From contig DAOWEE010000109.1 of the NCBI GenBank assembly GCA_030638625.1, forward strand, positions 1 to 9,983: DNA of 9,983 nucleotides, written 5' to 3'. The stretch is from Methanosarcinales archaeon. GTDB lineage: Archaea; Halobacteriota; Methanosarcinia; Methanosarcinales; Methanocomedenaceae. The notes under the pieces are model-generated. The model ran no database searches. It saw only the letters and a program-made list of their open reading frames with translations, and was not told the DNA's origin. This document shows positions 1-7,500 of the stretch, one piece after another; position 1 is the stretch's first letter, and each line of letters begins with the position of its first letter. Position numbers and translations under genes: made by a program.

Positions 1-226
1 CATGGACAGGGAATTTGAACTGCACAACAAACGCCTGGAATCGTGTGTGGGTAAACTCAATGCTGTGAGCCCTCTAAATACACTGAAGCGTGGGTACAGC
101 ATTGTACTGCACGATGGTAAGGTGGTCAGGAGTGTTGAAGATACTAAAAAAGGAGATGCGCTGGAGATGCGAGTAATTGACGGCAAGATATACTGCAAAG
201 TAACTGATACGGAGGAAACAATTTGA
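1..226 (+). CDS. xseA: Exodeoxyribonuclease VII large subunit, C-terminal end (5' partial)
   Basis: This is the last 74 or so codons of the large subunit of exonuclease VII, which with XseB degrades single-stranded DNA into oligonucleotides in the cytoplasm. The gene runs off the left edge; codons are in phase from base 2. The visible segment has the family's C-terminal signature: a coiled-coil tail (LESCVGKLNAVSPL), then LNTLKRGYSIV, matching the usual 'LSPLxTLxRGYSI' block, then a small beta-rich end with GDALEMRVIDGKIYCKV. The catalytic and OB-fold parts are outside the window. The stop TGA (224-226) overlaps the TTG start of xseB, so the two subunits are almost certainly co-translated. 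Exonuclease VII is mainly bacterial but is known in Methanosarcina and relatives. The ATG at base 2 is an internal methionine, not the start. Confidence 0.9.
   Translation, partial: MDREFELHNKRLESCVGKLNAVSPLNTLKRGYSIVLHDGKVVRSVEDTKKGDALEMRVIDGKIYCKVTDTEETI
211..215 (+). promoter_or_regulatory. Shine-Dalgarno site of xseB
   Basis: GGAGG lies 7 bases before the TTG at 223. It sits inside the end of xseA and supports the TTG start over any downstream codon: no in-frame ATG occurs until near the end of the small protein. Confidence 0.6.
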
Positions 227-453
227 ACACAGATAATGATAAAGACGATATCAATTTAGAGGACGCACTGGCAGAACTGGAAGATATTACCAGTAAGATA
301 GAGGAAGGCGACCTGTCCCTGGATGATAGTCTTGCACTGTTCGAGCAGGGTATAGCTCTTACCCGCCTGTGCTCATCAAAACTGGAAACTGCCAGACAGA
401 AGATAGAAAAACTGGTTGAAGATAACAAAACCGAAGAGATGGAAATAGAATAG
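223..453 (+). CDS. xseB: Exodeoxyribonuclease VII small subunit
   Basis: XseB is the small, helical subunit that binds several-fold in excess to the XseA tail to form exonuclease VII. The 76-residue product fits the family's usual 60-80 residues and has its core pattern: LEDALAELEDITSKIEEGDLSLDDSLALFEQGIALTR (residues about 12-48, quoted here in two parts: 'ALAELEDITSKIEEGDLSLD' then 'DSLALFEQGIALTR'), then a charged helix with LETARQKIEKL. The start is TTG, overlapping the xseA stop as TTGA and preceded by GGAGG at 7 bases. The stop is TAG (451-453), the only TAG stop among the complete genes here, and it lies inside the first copy of an 18-bp tandem repeat. The product ends in an acidic tail (EEMEIE). 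Identification is firm; nothing suggests it is broken. Confidence 0.92.
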   Translation: MNTDNDKDDINLEDALAELEDITSKIEEGDLSLDDSLALFEQGIALTRLCSSKLETARQKIEKLVEDNKTEEMEIE

Positions 454-499
454 TCCGAACATTTAGAATAGTCCGAATATTCAGAATCGTTCAAATCGA
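446..499. repeat. 18-bp tandem repeat, about 2.9 copies, across the xseB stop
   Basis: Copies at 446-463 and 464-481 have the consensus TAGAATAGTCCGAAYATT and differ at one base. A third, decayed copy (CAGAATCGTTCAAAT...) follows at 482-496 or so. Copy 1 includes the last two codons and the TAG stop of xseB; copy 2 places a second TAG in the same frame (469-471). The repeat occupies most of the 84-base gap between the convergent xseB and GTPase genes, and copies 2-3 contain the palindrome GAATATTC (475-482). Slippage duplication is the simplest origin. No convincing terminator hairpin or T-run was found in this gap. Confidence 0.7.
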
Positions 500-537
500 C
501 GACTACGTCCATTCATCTTGGTTTTGTGTCATGGAGA

Positions 538-1713
538 TTACTTTGTAGAAACCATCTTTATCACATCACCATCTTCAACTTCATGCTTTTCACCAAGACG
601 CATCTTGGTTTTAGCATTTACTGCATATAAAAATCCTTCCCCGATATCTGAATGTACCAGATATGCCAGGTCATGTGCGGTTGAACCTCTTTTCATCAGG
701 TAAGCATCAGGCAGCACCCTGCCCTTCTTATCCGTGTACTTGTTCTCGTCCTCCACCGGATAGGCGACCACCTGGTCAAGCAATTTCAGCACTGCAGTAT
801 TGATACATTCCTGAATGCCAGTACTGCCATTTTCATCTACCAGCATCTTGATTTTGTCCAGGCCTGCCTTCTGAGCATCACTGAGTCCATCATTCATCAC
901 GAACTCTTTATCACCGGGCCGGTACGATATGGCATCACTCTTTGCAGCCATACGCAATGCCAGTTCAGCAGCCGCAGATGTTGGTACCACTATCCTGTCC
1001 GCAGACATGAGGCGCTCCAGCAGTTCGGGTGGGGCCACATCCATCTTGTTGGCCGCAATCATCAATGGCTTGCTCTCCAGTCTTAAGGCATTCGAAAGCG
1101 CAATCATCTCATCATCGGTCCATTTTGCAGCATTATCAGACATGGGTGTCTTCGATAATGCAACCCTTGCATGATGTATGCTTACACCCGCACCTTGCAG
1201 CTGGTCAGATATTACCTGCTCAAGTTTGAGATTTTCAGCCTGTATCCTGCGTGACAGGCGGTCCCAGTTGCGTTTCAGGATGCCGAACATCCACATGGTT
1301 ATCTCATGTTCTAAAAACTCGATGTCTTCCAGCGGGTCATGCTGGCCTATACCTACCGAGTTGCCTTCGATATCGGTACCTCCAGATACATCTATCACGT
1401 GAATGATAGCATTGGCCTGCCTTAGGTTATCCAGGAACGCATTACCTAAGCCTCTGCCCTTATGAGCATCTGGCACCAGCCCGGCCACATCAATAACTTC
1501 AACTGGTACATACCTAACACCATCCTGGCACTGACCGCATGGTTTACCCAGTTCCACACATGGACATTGCGCCCTGACATAAGTGATACCGTGATTGGCA
1601 TCAATGGTGGTAAAGGGATGGTTGGCAATCTCTACATTGGCAAGCGTTGCGGCCTTGAAAAAGGTGCTCTTACCTGAATTTGGTTTTCCTGCCAGTCCTA
1701 TGGAAATCGACAT
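538..1713 (-). CDS. Obg/YchF-family GTP-binding protein, archaeal type, with TGS domain
   Basis: This is a translation-factor-class P-loop GTPase related to YchF/OLA1 and the archaeal MJ1332-type proteins, probably ribosome-associated; its exact role is not known. Counting from the preferred start it has 391 residues. Visible motifs: P-loop GKPNSGKST (9-17), switch-region HPFTTIDAN (32-40), DVAGL (75-79) followed by the Obg-type KGRGLGNAFLDNLRQA, and NKMD (222-225). NKxD predicts GTP rather than the ATP preference of YchF/OLA1, which have a changed G4 motif. A C-terminal TGS-like domain fills about 315-391. Four cysteines at 50, 52, 59 and 62 (CPC...CGQC) between switch I and DVAG could bind a metal. 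Two ATGs lie 6 bases apart (1719 and 1713); AAGGT at 1722-1726 stands 8 bases before the second but only 2 before the first, so 1713 is preferred. The gene is convergent with xseAB and divergent from the hdr operon. Confidence 0.88.
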   Translation of the reverse strand: MSISIGLAGKPNSGKSTFFKAATLANVEIANHPFTTIDANHGITYVRAQCPCVELGKPCGQCQDGVRYVPVEVIDVAGLVPDAHKGRGLGNAFLDNLRQANAIIHVIDVSGGTDIEGNSVGIGQHDPLEDIEFLEHEITMWMFGILKRNWDRLSRRIQAENLKLEQVISDQLQGAGVSIHHARVALSKTPMSDNAAKWTDDEMIALSNALRLESKPLMIAANKMDVAPPELLERLMSADRIVVPTSAAAELALRMAAKSDAISYRPGDKEFVMNDGLSDAQKAGLDKIKMLVDENGSTGIQECINTAVLKLLDQVVAYPVEDENKYTDKKGRVLPDAYLMKRGSTAHDLAYLVHSDIGEGFLYAVNAKTKMRLGEKHEVEDGDVIKMVSTK

Positions 1714-1723
1714 AATCATTACC

Positions 1724-1769
1724 TTACACTTTGTATGCTTTAATGTTTTTTGCAGGTACTAAAGTGTAA
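1724..1769. repeat. Perfect 9-bp inverted repeat in the GTPase gene's upstream region
   Basis: TTACACTTT (1724-1732) and AAAGTGTAA (1761-1769) are exact reverse complements 28 bases apart. Adding GTA (1733-1735) and TAC (1757-1759) extends the match with one bulged base. The right arm lies immediately downstream (in the minus-strand sense) of a TATA-like box and the left arm abuts the AAGGT ribosome-binding sequence. It could be a two-half-site operator, or a hairpin in the GTPase mRNA leader partly covering the ribosome-binding site. Confidence 0.45.
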
Positions 1770-1777
1770 CTATATGA
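1768..1777 (-). promoter_or_regulatory. Possible TATA-like box of the GTPase gene
   Basis: On the minus strand the sequence reads TCATATAGTT. An archaeal TATA box here would put the transcript start about 25 bases downstream, near 1745-1750, leaving a leader of roughly 35 bases before the ATG at 1713. No clear purine-rich BRE precedes it. The call rests on position and A/T pattern only. Confidence 0.3.
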
Positions 1778-1954
1778 AGTAACTACAAGCATCAGCAGGA
1801 TTTTATTTTCAGTACATTTCTTCAACCTGTGTCTGGACTGCAAATCCCGGGTTAGATTTTACAATCCTAAAACCTGTATCGTAATTTTTTAGTAAATTTA
1901 AAGGAAAAAACGCATAATACAACCCCATCAATTACCAATCCAGGTATTAAGCAC
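1778..1954. other. Non-coding part of the divergent intergenic region, with possible leader hairpin
   Basis: I see no gene here. The segment is A/T-rich except for a short island around TCCCGGG (1845-1851). TTAGATT (1852-1858) pairs with AATCCTAA (1863-1870) across a TTAC loop with one bulge; the overlapping AAATC (1842-1846) and GATTT (1855-1859) could pair instead, so the two hairpins exclude each other. AACCTGTGTC (1824-1833) is nearly repeated as AACCTGTATC (1871-1880). A TTTAAA-type A/T box occurs at 1894-1902 on the plus strand and could serve the hdr operon, with a start near 1925. None of these is strong enough to name as a known riboswitch or ncRNA. Confidence 0.35.
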
Positions 1955-2053
1955 ATGAAAAATATGGATATTAAAAAATCAGTTTTAGATCAAAACGAAA
2001 TGTTTAACTTCATGTTAATCACACAAATACATTATACCTTAAATGGTAGGTGA
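1955..2053 (+). CDS. Possible small ORF (32 residues) overlapping the start of the hdr operon
   Basis: An ATG at 1955 opens 32 sense codons ending at TGA 2051-2053. The peptide begins MKNMDIKKSVLDQNEMF and ends HYTLNGR. An AGGT (1942-1945) lies 9 bases before the ATG. Its TGA overlaps the GTG of the next gene as GTGA, the same 4-base overlap used repeatedly inside the operon, and that GTG has no properly spaced ribosome-binding site of its own. This would fit a leader peptide whose translation delivers ribosomes to the hdrCB start. I do not recognise the peptide; it has no Fe-S motif or signal sequence, and its A/T-rich codons look like the surrounding non-coding DNA. It may be a chance ORF. 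Confidence 0.3.
   Translation: MKNMDIKKSVLDQNEMFNFMLITQIHYTLNGR
1996..2007 (+). promoter_or_regulatory. Possible BRE/TATA element of the hdr operon
   Basis: CGAAATGTTTAA resembles a purine-rich BRE followed by an A/T box. A transcript would start near 2030, about 20 bases before the GTG at 2050. If this is the real promoter, the small ORF at 1955 would not be transcribed with the operon, so the two proposals compete. Confidence 0.22.
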
Positions 2054-3102
2054 GTGTAACGTCGTCTAATATACAGCTATGCTACCAATGTGGCAAATGT
2101 ACTGCTGTCTGTCCAATGAGAAGAGTTGTGAAGACATCTCCGCGGAACAATATATATCAGGAAAATGTCTACAGGACAGGTACCAATGATATTTGGAACT
2201 GCCTGACATGCAATCTTTGCTATGATGGCTGTCCGCAAGGGGTGAATTACTCCGAATTCATAAAAGAAGTTCGGGACAAAATGGACAGCAGTCATGAGGT
2301 TCACAAAGGAGTTTTCACAACATTATCTGAACTGATGTCAGAACTTAATGAGAGTAGAACCAGCCTTAATGAAACAGGAAACGCCGATTCAAAGATTGGT
2401 TACTATCCCGGTTGTCTCGACTTCCATGACATGTTCTTCAACCTTGACGTTGATTTCAAATCAATCGCAGATTCATCACTGAAACTGCTGGAACATCTGG
2501 ACATGAATCCCCGAATCATGCAGATGAAATGCTGCGGTCACGACCAGTTATGGCAGGGAGATAAAGAGACTTTTGATAAACTAAAGGAGCAGAACACTAA
2601 TTTAATCAAAGACAGCGGTATCGAAACACTGGTCACGTCATGTGCTGAATGTTACCGGACACTGAGCCAGGATTATGACCTGCCTGTTGAGGTTGTCCAT
2701 ATCAGCCAGCTTCTCAAGGATGCTGACCTGGGTGTGGATTCAGGGGTCAAGGTCACATATCACGATGCGTGCAGGCTCGGTCGCCACATGGGAGAATACG
2801 ATGCGCCCAGGAATGTCCTGACCGGTGCAGGAGCCGAAGTCACCGAAATGCAGCACAACAAAAGTGAATCCTGGTGCTGTGGTGTCAGTTCCATGATGAA
2901 TTGCGATGACAAGAGCAAAGCCCTTCGCAAAGCCAGGCTGGATGAAGCAAAGGCTACCAGTGCTGAAGTGCTTATCACGACCTGCCCAAAGTGCTTAGCA
3001 CACCTGACATGTATGAAGGACGAACAGGAATCAACCGAGCAGTACGATTACGACATCAAGGACCTGACCGTGTTCCTTGCCGAGCAGATGGGGGAGAAGT
3101 GA
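2050..3102 (+). CDS. HdrCB fusion (HdrD-like heterodisulfide reductase subunit)
   Basis: This 350-residue single chain joins an HdrC-like ferredoxin part to an HdrB-like catalytic part, the same layout as HdrD. Two [4Fe-4S] sites are seen: C11, C14, C17, C21 and C51, C54, C57, C61. Two CCG domains follow: C122, C161-C162, C198, C201 and C241, C276-C277, C312, C315. Each carries the five cysteines known in HdrB to hold a non-cubane [4Fe-4S] cluster at the disulfide-cleaving site; spacing in the second is one residue short of the usual consensus. No membrane segment is present, so it should be cytoplasmic. The start must be GTG 2050: an in-frame TAG stands directly before it and no other ATG, GTG or TTG lies before the codon for C11. 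It opens the operon and ends 1 base before hdrC. The role in disulfide reduction or oxidation is inferred from family; the substrate may be CoM-S-S-CoB or another disulfide. Confidence 0.85.
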   Translation: MSVTSSNIQLCYQCGKCTAVCPMRRVVKTSPRNNIYQENVYRTGTNDIWNCLTCNLCYDGCPQGVNYSEFIKEVRDKMDSSHEVHKGVFTTLSELMSELNESRTSLNETGNADSKIGYYPGCLDFHDMFFNLDVDFKSIADSSLKLLEHLDMNPRIMQMKCCGHDQLWQGDKETFDKLKEQNTNLIKDSGIETLVTSCAECYRTLSQDYDLPVEVVHISQLLKDADLGVDSGVKVTYHDACRLGRHMGEYDAPRNVLTGAGAEVTEMQHNKSESWCCGVSSMMNCDDKSKALRKARLDEAKATSAEVLITTCPKCLAHLTCMKDEQESTEQYDYDIKDLTVFLAEQMGEK

Positions 3103-3103
3103 T

Positions 3104-3640
3104 ATGAGTGACAGTGTTAAGACATCTGATTTCGACCAGGCCTTCAGGCAGGAGATATTCGAAGAGCCCGGTGCTGACAAGATAGCTCTGTGTTTCAATT
3201 GTACCGGGTGCTCGTCTGGCTGTCCCATGACCGAACAGGAAGCCGAGTATAATATTCGCAAGTTCCTGCGTATGGCGAACCTTGGAATGAAGGAACAGTT
3301 GCTGAACAACCCGTATATCTGGTACTGTACCACGTGCTACAAGTGCCAGGAAAGGTGCCCCCAGGGTGTACCAAACGTGGATGCCCTGCTCAAGATACGG
3401 ACCCTGGCCGTGGAGAACGGTATCATGCTGGCACCCCACAAGAAGGTTGGACAACTTGTGGTCAAATTCGGGCATGCAGTCCCCATCAATGATGATACCA
3501 AGGAGAAGCGCAAGAAGCTGGGACTGGAAGAGGTGCCTCCGACCGTGCACAGGTTCAGTGAAGCGCTGGATGAGGTTAAGAAACTGATAAAGATTGCCGG
3601 GTTTGATGAAATTGTATCCGAAGAGGAGGGGGGAAAATGA
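3104..3640 (+). CDS. hdrC: Heterodisulfide reductase subunit C
   Basis: HdrC is the two-cluster ferredoxin subunit that wires HdrA to HdrB. The 178-residue product has C30, C33, C36, C40 (CFNCTGCSSGCP) and C75, C78, C81, C85 (CTTCYKCQERCPQG), both full CxxCxxCxxxC sets, with the helical spacer and C-terminal part (LGLEEVPPTVH) typical of methanogen HdrC. Length matches the family. The ATG at 3104 is preferred over an in-frame TTG 27 bases upstream because GGGGAG (3091-3096) sits 7 bases before it and the extra residues would overlap hdrCB. It begins 1 base after the hdrCB stop, and its own TGA overlaps hdrB as ATGA. Cytoplasmic; partner HdrB is next door. Confidence 0.92.
   Translation: MSDSVKTSDFDQAFRQEIFEEPGADKIALCFNCTGCSSGCPMTEQEAEYNIRKFLRMANLGMKEQLLNNPYIWYCTTCYKCQERCPQGVPNVDALLKIRTLAVENGIMLAPHKKVGQLVVKFGHAVPINDDTKEKRKKLGLEEVPPTVHRFSEALDEVKKLIKIAGFDEIVSEEEGGK
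3624..3633 (+). promoter_or_regulatory. Shine-Dalgarno site of hdrB
   Basis: GAGGAGGGGG ends 3 bases before the ATG at 3637, with its GGAGG core at 3625-3629 giving 7 bases of spacing. It lies within the last codons of hdrC, so translation of the pair is coupled but can also initiate independently. Confidence 0.55.
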
Positions 3641-4530
3641 CCAAACTATCATTCTTCCTGGGCTGCATTGCCCCGAACCGGTATCCTGGTATAGAGATTG
3701 CCACTCAAAAAACACTTGAGAAACTCGGTGTGGAACTGGAAGATCTGGAAGGTACTTCCTGCTGTCCGGCTCCGGGTGTGTTCAGGTCATTTGACAAGAC
3801 CACCTGGCTGGCACTGGCATCAAGGAACATCACCCTGTCTGAGGAATTGGGTGATGATATCCTGACCATCTGCAACGGGTGTTTCGGTTCGCTGACAGAT
3901 GCCAATCATATGCTAAAAGAAGATGCGACGCTGAAAAGTGATGTAAATAAGATACTTTCAGAGATCGGTCGCGAGTTCAAAGGCACACAGGATGTGCGCC
4001 ATATCATAGAATACCTGTACCAGGAGATTGGGGCAGAAAAAATCAATGAAATCGTGACCAATCCCCTTGACCTCAAAGTTGCTGTACATTACGGCTGCCA
4101 TCTTGTCAAGCCCAGTAAGGAGAGGCATCTTGGAAGTGCCGAGAATCCCACGTTCTTTGATGAACTTGTGGAGGCTACAGGTGCAACATCTGTGGATTAT
4201 CAGGACAAGATGGCCTGTTGCGGTGCAGGTGGCGGGGCCCGGACTGCAGTGCTGGAAACTAGCTTGAAACTGGTTGATAAGAAACTTGATAACATGGAAG
4301 CAGCCGACGTGGATTGCATAGTGGATGCCTGCCCGTTCTGCCACCTGCAACTTGATGTGGGGCAGACCGAGATAAAGAACAAATTCGAAAAGGAACACGT
4401 CATGCCTGTTTTGCATTATTCGCAGCTGTTGGGACTTGCCATGGGATTCTCACCTGAAGAACTGGGTATTGATATGAATTTCACAGATACAGCGACACTT
4501 ATTGAGAAATTACGAGGTGGTGCGAAATGA
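3637..4530 (+). CDS. hdrB: Heterodisulfide reductase subunit B
   Basis: HdrB is the catalytic subunit that splits (or in reverse forms) the CoM-S-S-CoB disulfide on two non-cubane [4Fe-4S] clusters. The 297-residue protein has both CCG domains complete: C10, C42-C43, C79, C82 and C154, C194-C195, C232, C235. These positions track those of structurally characterised methanogen HdrB almost one for one, so both clusters should form. Other family blocks are FFLGCIAPNRYPG at the start, HYGCHLVKPS at 151-160 and DACPFCHLQLD near 230-240. The start overlaps the hdrC stop as ATGA with a strong G-rich ribosome-binding site. Compared with the HdrCB protein upstream, this is the canonical two-subunit form, so the operon carries two versions of the same chemistry. 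Confidence 0.95.
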   Translation: MTKLSFFLGCIAPNRYPGIEIATQKTLEKLGVELEDLEGTSCCPAPGVFRSFDKTTWLALASRNITLSEELGDDILTICNGCFGSLTDANHMLKEDATLKSDVNKILSEIGREFKGTQDVRHIIEYLYQEIGAEKINEIVTNPLDLKVAVHYGCHLVKPSKERHLGSAENPTFFDELVEATGATSVDYQDKMACCGAGGGARTAVLETSLKLVDKKLDNMEAADVDCIVDACPFCHLQLDVGQTEIKNKFEKEHVMPVLHYSQLLGLAMGFSPEELGIDMNFTDTATLIEKLRGGAK

Positions 4531-7500
4531 GTAAACTGGTAGGTGCCGTGGCTGTAGCCGGCGGAGGCGTGGCCGGTATCCAGAGCGCCATTGACCTGGC
4601 CAGCAGCGGCCTCAAGGTATACCTGATCGAAAAGGGTACGTCTATAGGCGGTAAGATGGCACAGTTGGACAAGACCTTCCCCACACTGGACTGCTCAATG
4701 TGTACCCTGTCACCCAAACTGGCCGAAGTGGCACGTCACCCGAACATTGAATTATTGACATACAGCGAGATAGTGGGTATTGAAGGCGAGGCAGGAGATT
4801 TTACTGTAAAGGTAAAGAAGAAAGCCAGATACGTAGACCCTGAAAAATGCACAGCATGTGAGTTATGTATATCAAAATGCCCTGTCAAGGTACCTGATGA
4901 ATATAATGAAGGGCAGGGTGTCAGGAAGGCTATTTACCTGGCGTTCCCCCAGGCTGTTCCCAGGGTGTTCACTATTGATGCCGAGCACTGCATTTATTTG
5001 ACCAAAGGCAAATGCGGGAACTGCGCCAAAGTATGCGAAAACGATGCCATCAATTATGAAGACAGGGACGAAGAAGTAGAGCTCAATGTGGGAAGCGTTA
5101 TTTTGTCACCCGGTTTCACGCCATTTGATGCATCCCAACTTGAGCAATTCAGGCTTGACCATCCCAACGTGATAACGTCCCTACAGTTCGAGAGGCAATT
5201 GAGTTCCTCGGGACCATTTGAGGGGCATGTAACACTGGCCGATGGTTCCCATCCAAAACGTATCGCATGGATACAGTGTGTGGGTTCCCGGAGTCCCGAA
5301 ATAGGTCGGGCAAATTGCAGCAGCGTTTGCTGTATGTACGCTACCAAGGAAGCTATGGTGGCCATGGAACATGACCCTGGACTTGAAACCACGATATTCA
5401 ATATTGATGTCCGGGCCTTTGGCAAGGGTTTCGAGGAGTTCTACCAGAAAGCCAAGAACGAGAAGGGCATCAGGTTCATCCGCAGCCGGCCATCAGGTGT
5501 GGAAGTTGACCCGCTGACCAATCAACTATCATTGAAGTACGAGGTAGAGGCCAACGGTATCAACCAGGAAGAGTTCGATATGGTTGTGCTGTCCATTGGC
5601 CTGTCACCGTCCGAAAGCAGCCAGCAACTGGCAGAGATATCGAATGTTGAGCTTGATGACCTGGGCTTTATCAAGACTGAGATAGACAGTCCCATGGAAA
5701 CCTCCAGGCCAGGGATATTTGTGTGCGGTGCCGTCCAGGCTCCCAAGGATATACCTGATACCGTAGCTGATGCCAGCGGTGCTGCCAGCAAGGCATCATC
5801 ACTGCTTGCCAGTGAGAGAGGAACACTGATAACCGATAAAGAAAATCCGCCCGAGAAGGCTATCGGTGATGAGGTCAGGACCGGTGTGGTAGTGTGCCGC
5901 TGTGGAATCAATATCGGCAGCATTGTCGATGTACCCGCTGTGGTGGAATATGCAAAAACACTGCCCGGCGTGGTTTTTGCCAAGGAGGAAGTATATGCCT
6001 GCAGTAGCGACAGCCTGGCAGGTATCAGTGATCTTATAAAGGAACATGACCTGAACCGTGTGGTGGTGGCATCATGTACGCCAAGGACACATGAACCCCT
6101 GTTCCAGGATACGCTGATAGAAGCTGGCCTGAACCCTTACCTGTTCGAACTGGCAAATATCAGGGAGCACTGTTCCTGGGTACATCAGAACGAGAAGGAA
6201 AAGGCTACCCGAAAGGCCAGGGATATTGTCAGGATGAGCACGGCCAGAGTGAACCTGACCCAGCCGCTGTACACTGAAAAAATTCAATTCGATAACGATG
6301 CGCTGGTACTGGGCGGCGGGATTGCAGGTATGACCGCAGCACTGGATATTGCTGATAAGGGATTCCATGTCACCCTGGTTGAGAAAGAACCCGAACTTGG
6401 CGGGCTGCTCAGGACATACACCAGGCTCCAGGACGGACGCCGTACCTCAGAGGTCATTGAACCCTTGATACAGCGGGTGGAGTCACATGACAATATAACG
6501 GTGTTCAAAGACACTGAACTGATTGAACTGGAAGGCTCAATGGGTAATTTCAACGGTCATCTCAAAGGTGATAATGTTGACGAGGAGATAGGTTTCGGTG
6601 TGGCAGTCATTGCAACCGGTGCCAATGAACTAATACCTGATGGTTACTTTTCTTATGGCGAATACCCGAATATCGTCACCCAAAGCCAGCTTGAACCGAT
6701 GATGGATACTGGTGTGGATGCTAAGACCGTGGTGTTCATACAGTGTGCGGGCGGGCGTAATGATGAGAGGCCATATTGTTCAAGGGCGTGCTGTACCGTG
6801 GCCATGAAGAATGCCATCCTGCTAAAGGAATCCGACCCTGACAGGAATGTGTATGTTCTTTACAGGGATGTCAGGACTTTTGGCAAATGGGAAGAACTGT
6901 ACACCAGGGCCAGGGAACTGGGCGTGGTGTTCATGCGCTATACCGATACCCTGGAGCCTGAAGTCACTGACAGGACTGTGAGTGTGATAGACCATTTACT
7001 TGGCGTTAACTTCGAGATAAATTATGACCTTCTGGTACTCAGCGCACCCATGGTGACCCCTGATACCAATGAAATTCTGGCGCCCCTGTTCAAGGTGCCG
7101 CTGGATGCGAATAGGTTCTTCCTGGAAGCACATATCAAGCTCAAGCCTGTGGAGTTCGCCACTGACGGAGTGTTCCTGTGCGGGACGGCCCAGGCACCAA
7201 AACTTGTGGACGAAGCTGTGTCCCAGGCTTCGGCTGCGGCATCCCGGGCATGCACTATCCTTACAAGGGACTACCTTGAAACCATTGGCAACGTGTCTGT
7301 GGTGGACCCCGAACTGTGCATTGGTTGCGGGCGCTGTACGCTGGTGTGTCCTTTCAATGCTCCTGAACTCAAGGAGATTGTGGTGGAAACCGAGGAGATA
7401 ATATACACTACCAAAAAGAGCGAGATAAATCCCACAATATGCAAAGGCTGCGGTTCATGCGCCCCTGAGTGTCCAACCAGTGCAATTACACCCAGGCACT

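Noticed and set aside
144..512. 122-codon minus-strand frame across xseB with repeated SDYS units
   Set aside because: The repeated residues come from the 18-bp tandem repeat read in reverse; the serine-rich product is a shadow of the acidic xseB codons.
454..537. Terminator between the convergent xseB and GTPase genes
   Set aside because: No stable GC stem followed by a T-run on either strand; only short T stretches and the tandem repeat.
1834..1870. tRNA-like string GGACTGCAAATCC resembling a tRNA-Cys anticodon arm
   Set aside because: No acceptor stem, D-arm or GTTCRA T-loop can be placed around it; the resemblance is limited to about 13 bases.
3077..3103. Longer hdrC starting at TTG 3077
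   Set aside because: It would overlap hdrCB by 26 bases and lacks a ribosome-binding site, while ATG 3104 has GGGGAG at 7 bases.
3056..3715. 219-codon open frame on the minus strand
   Set aside because: Antisense to hdrC and its junctions, where the plus-strand frame has perfect Fe-S motifs and ribosome-binding sites; no motif in the antisense product.
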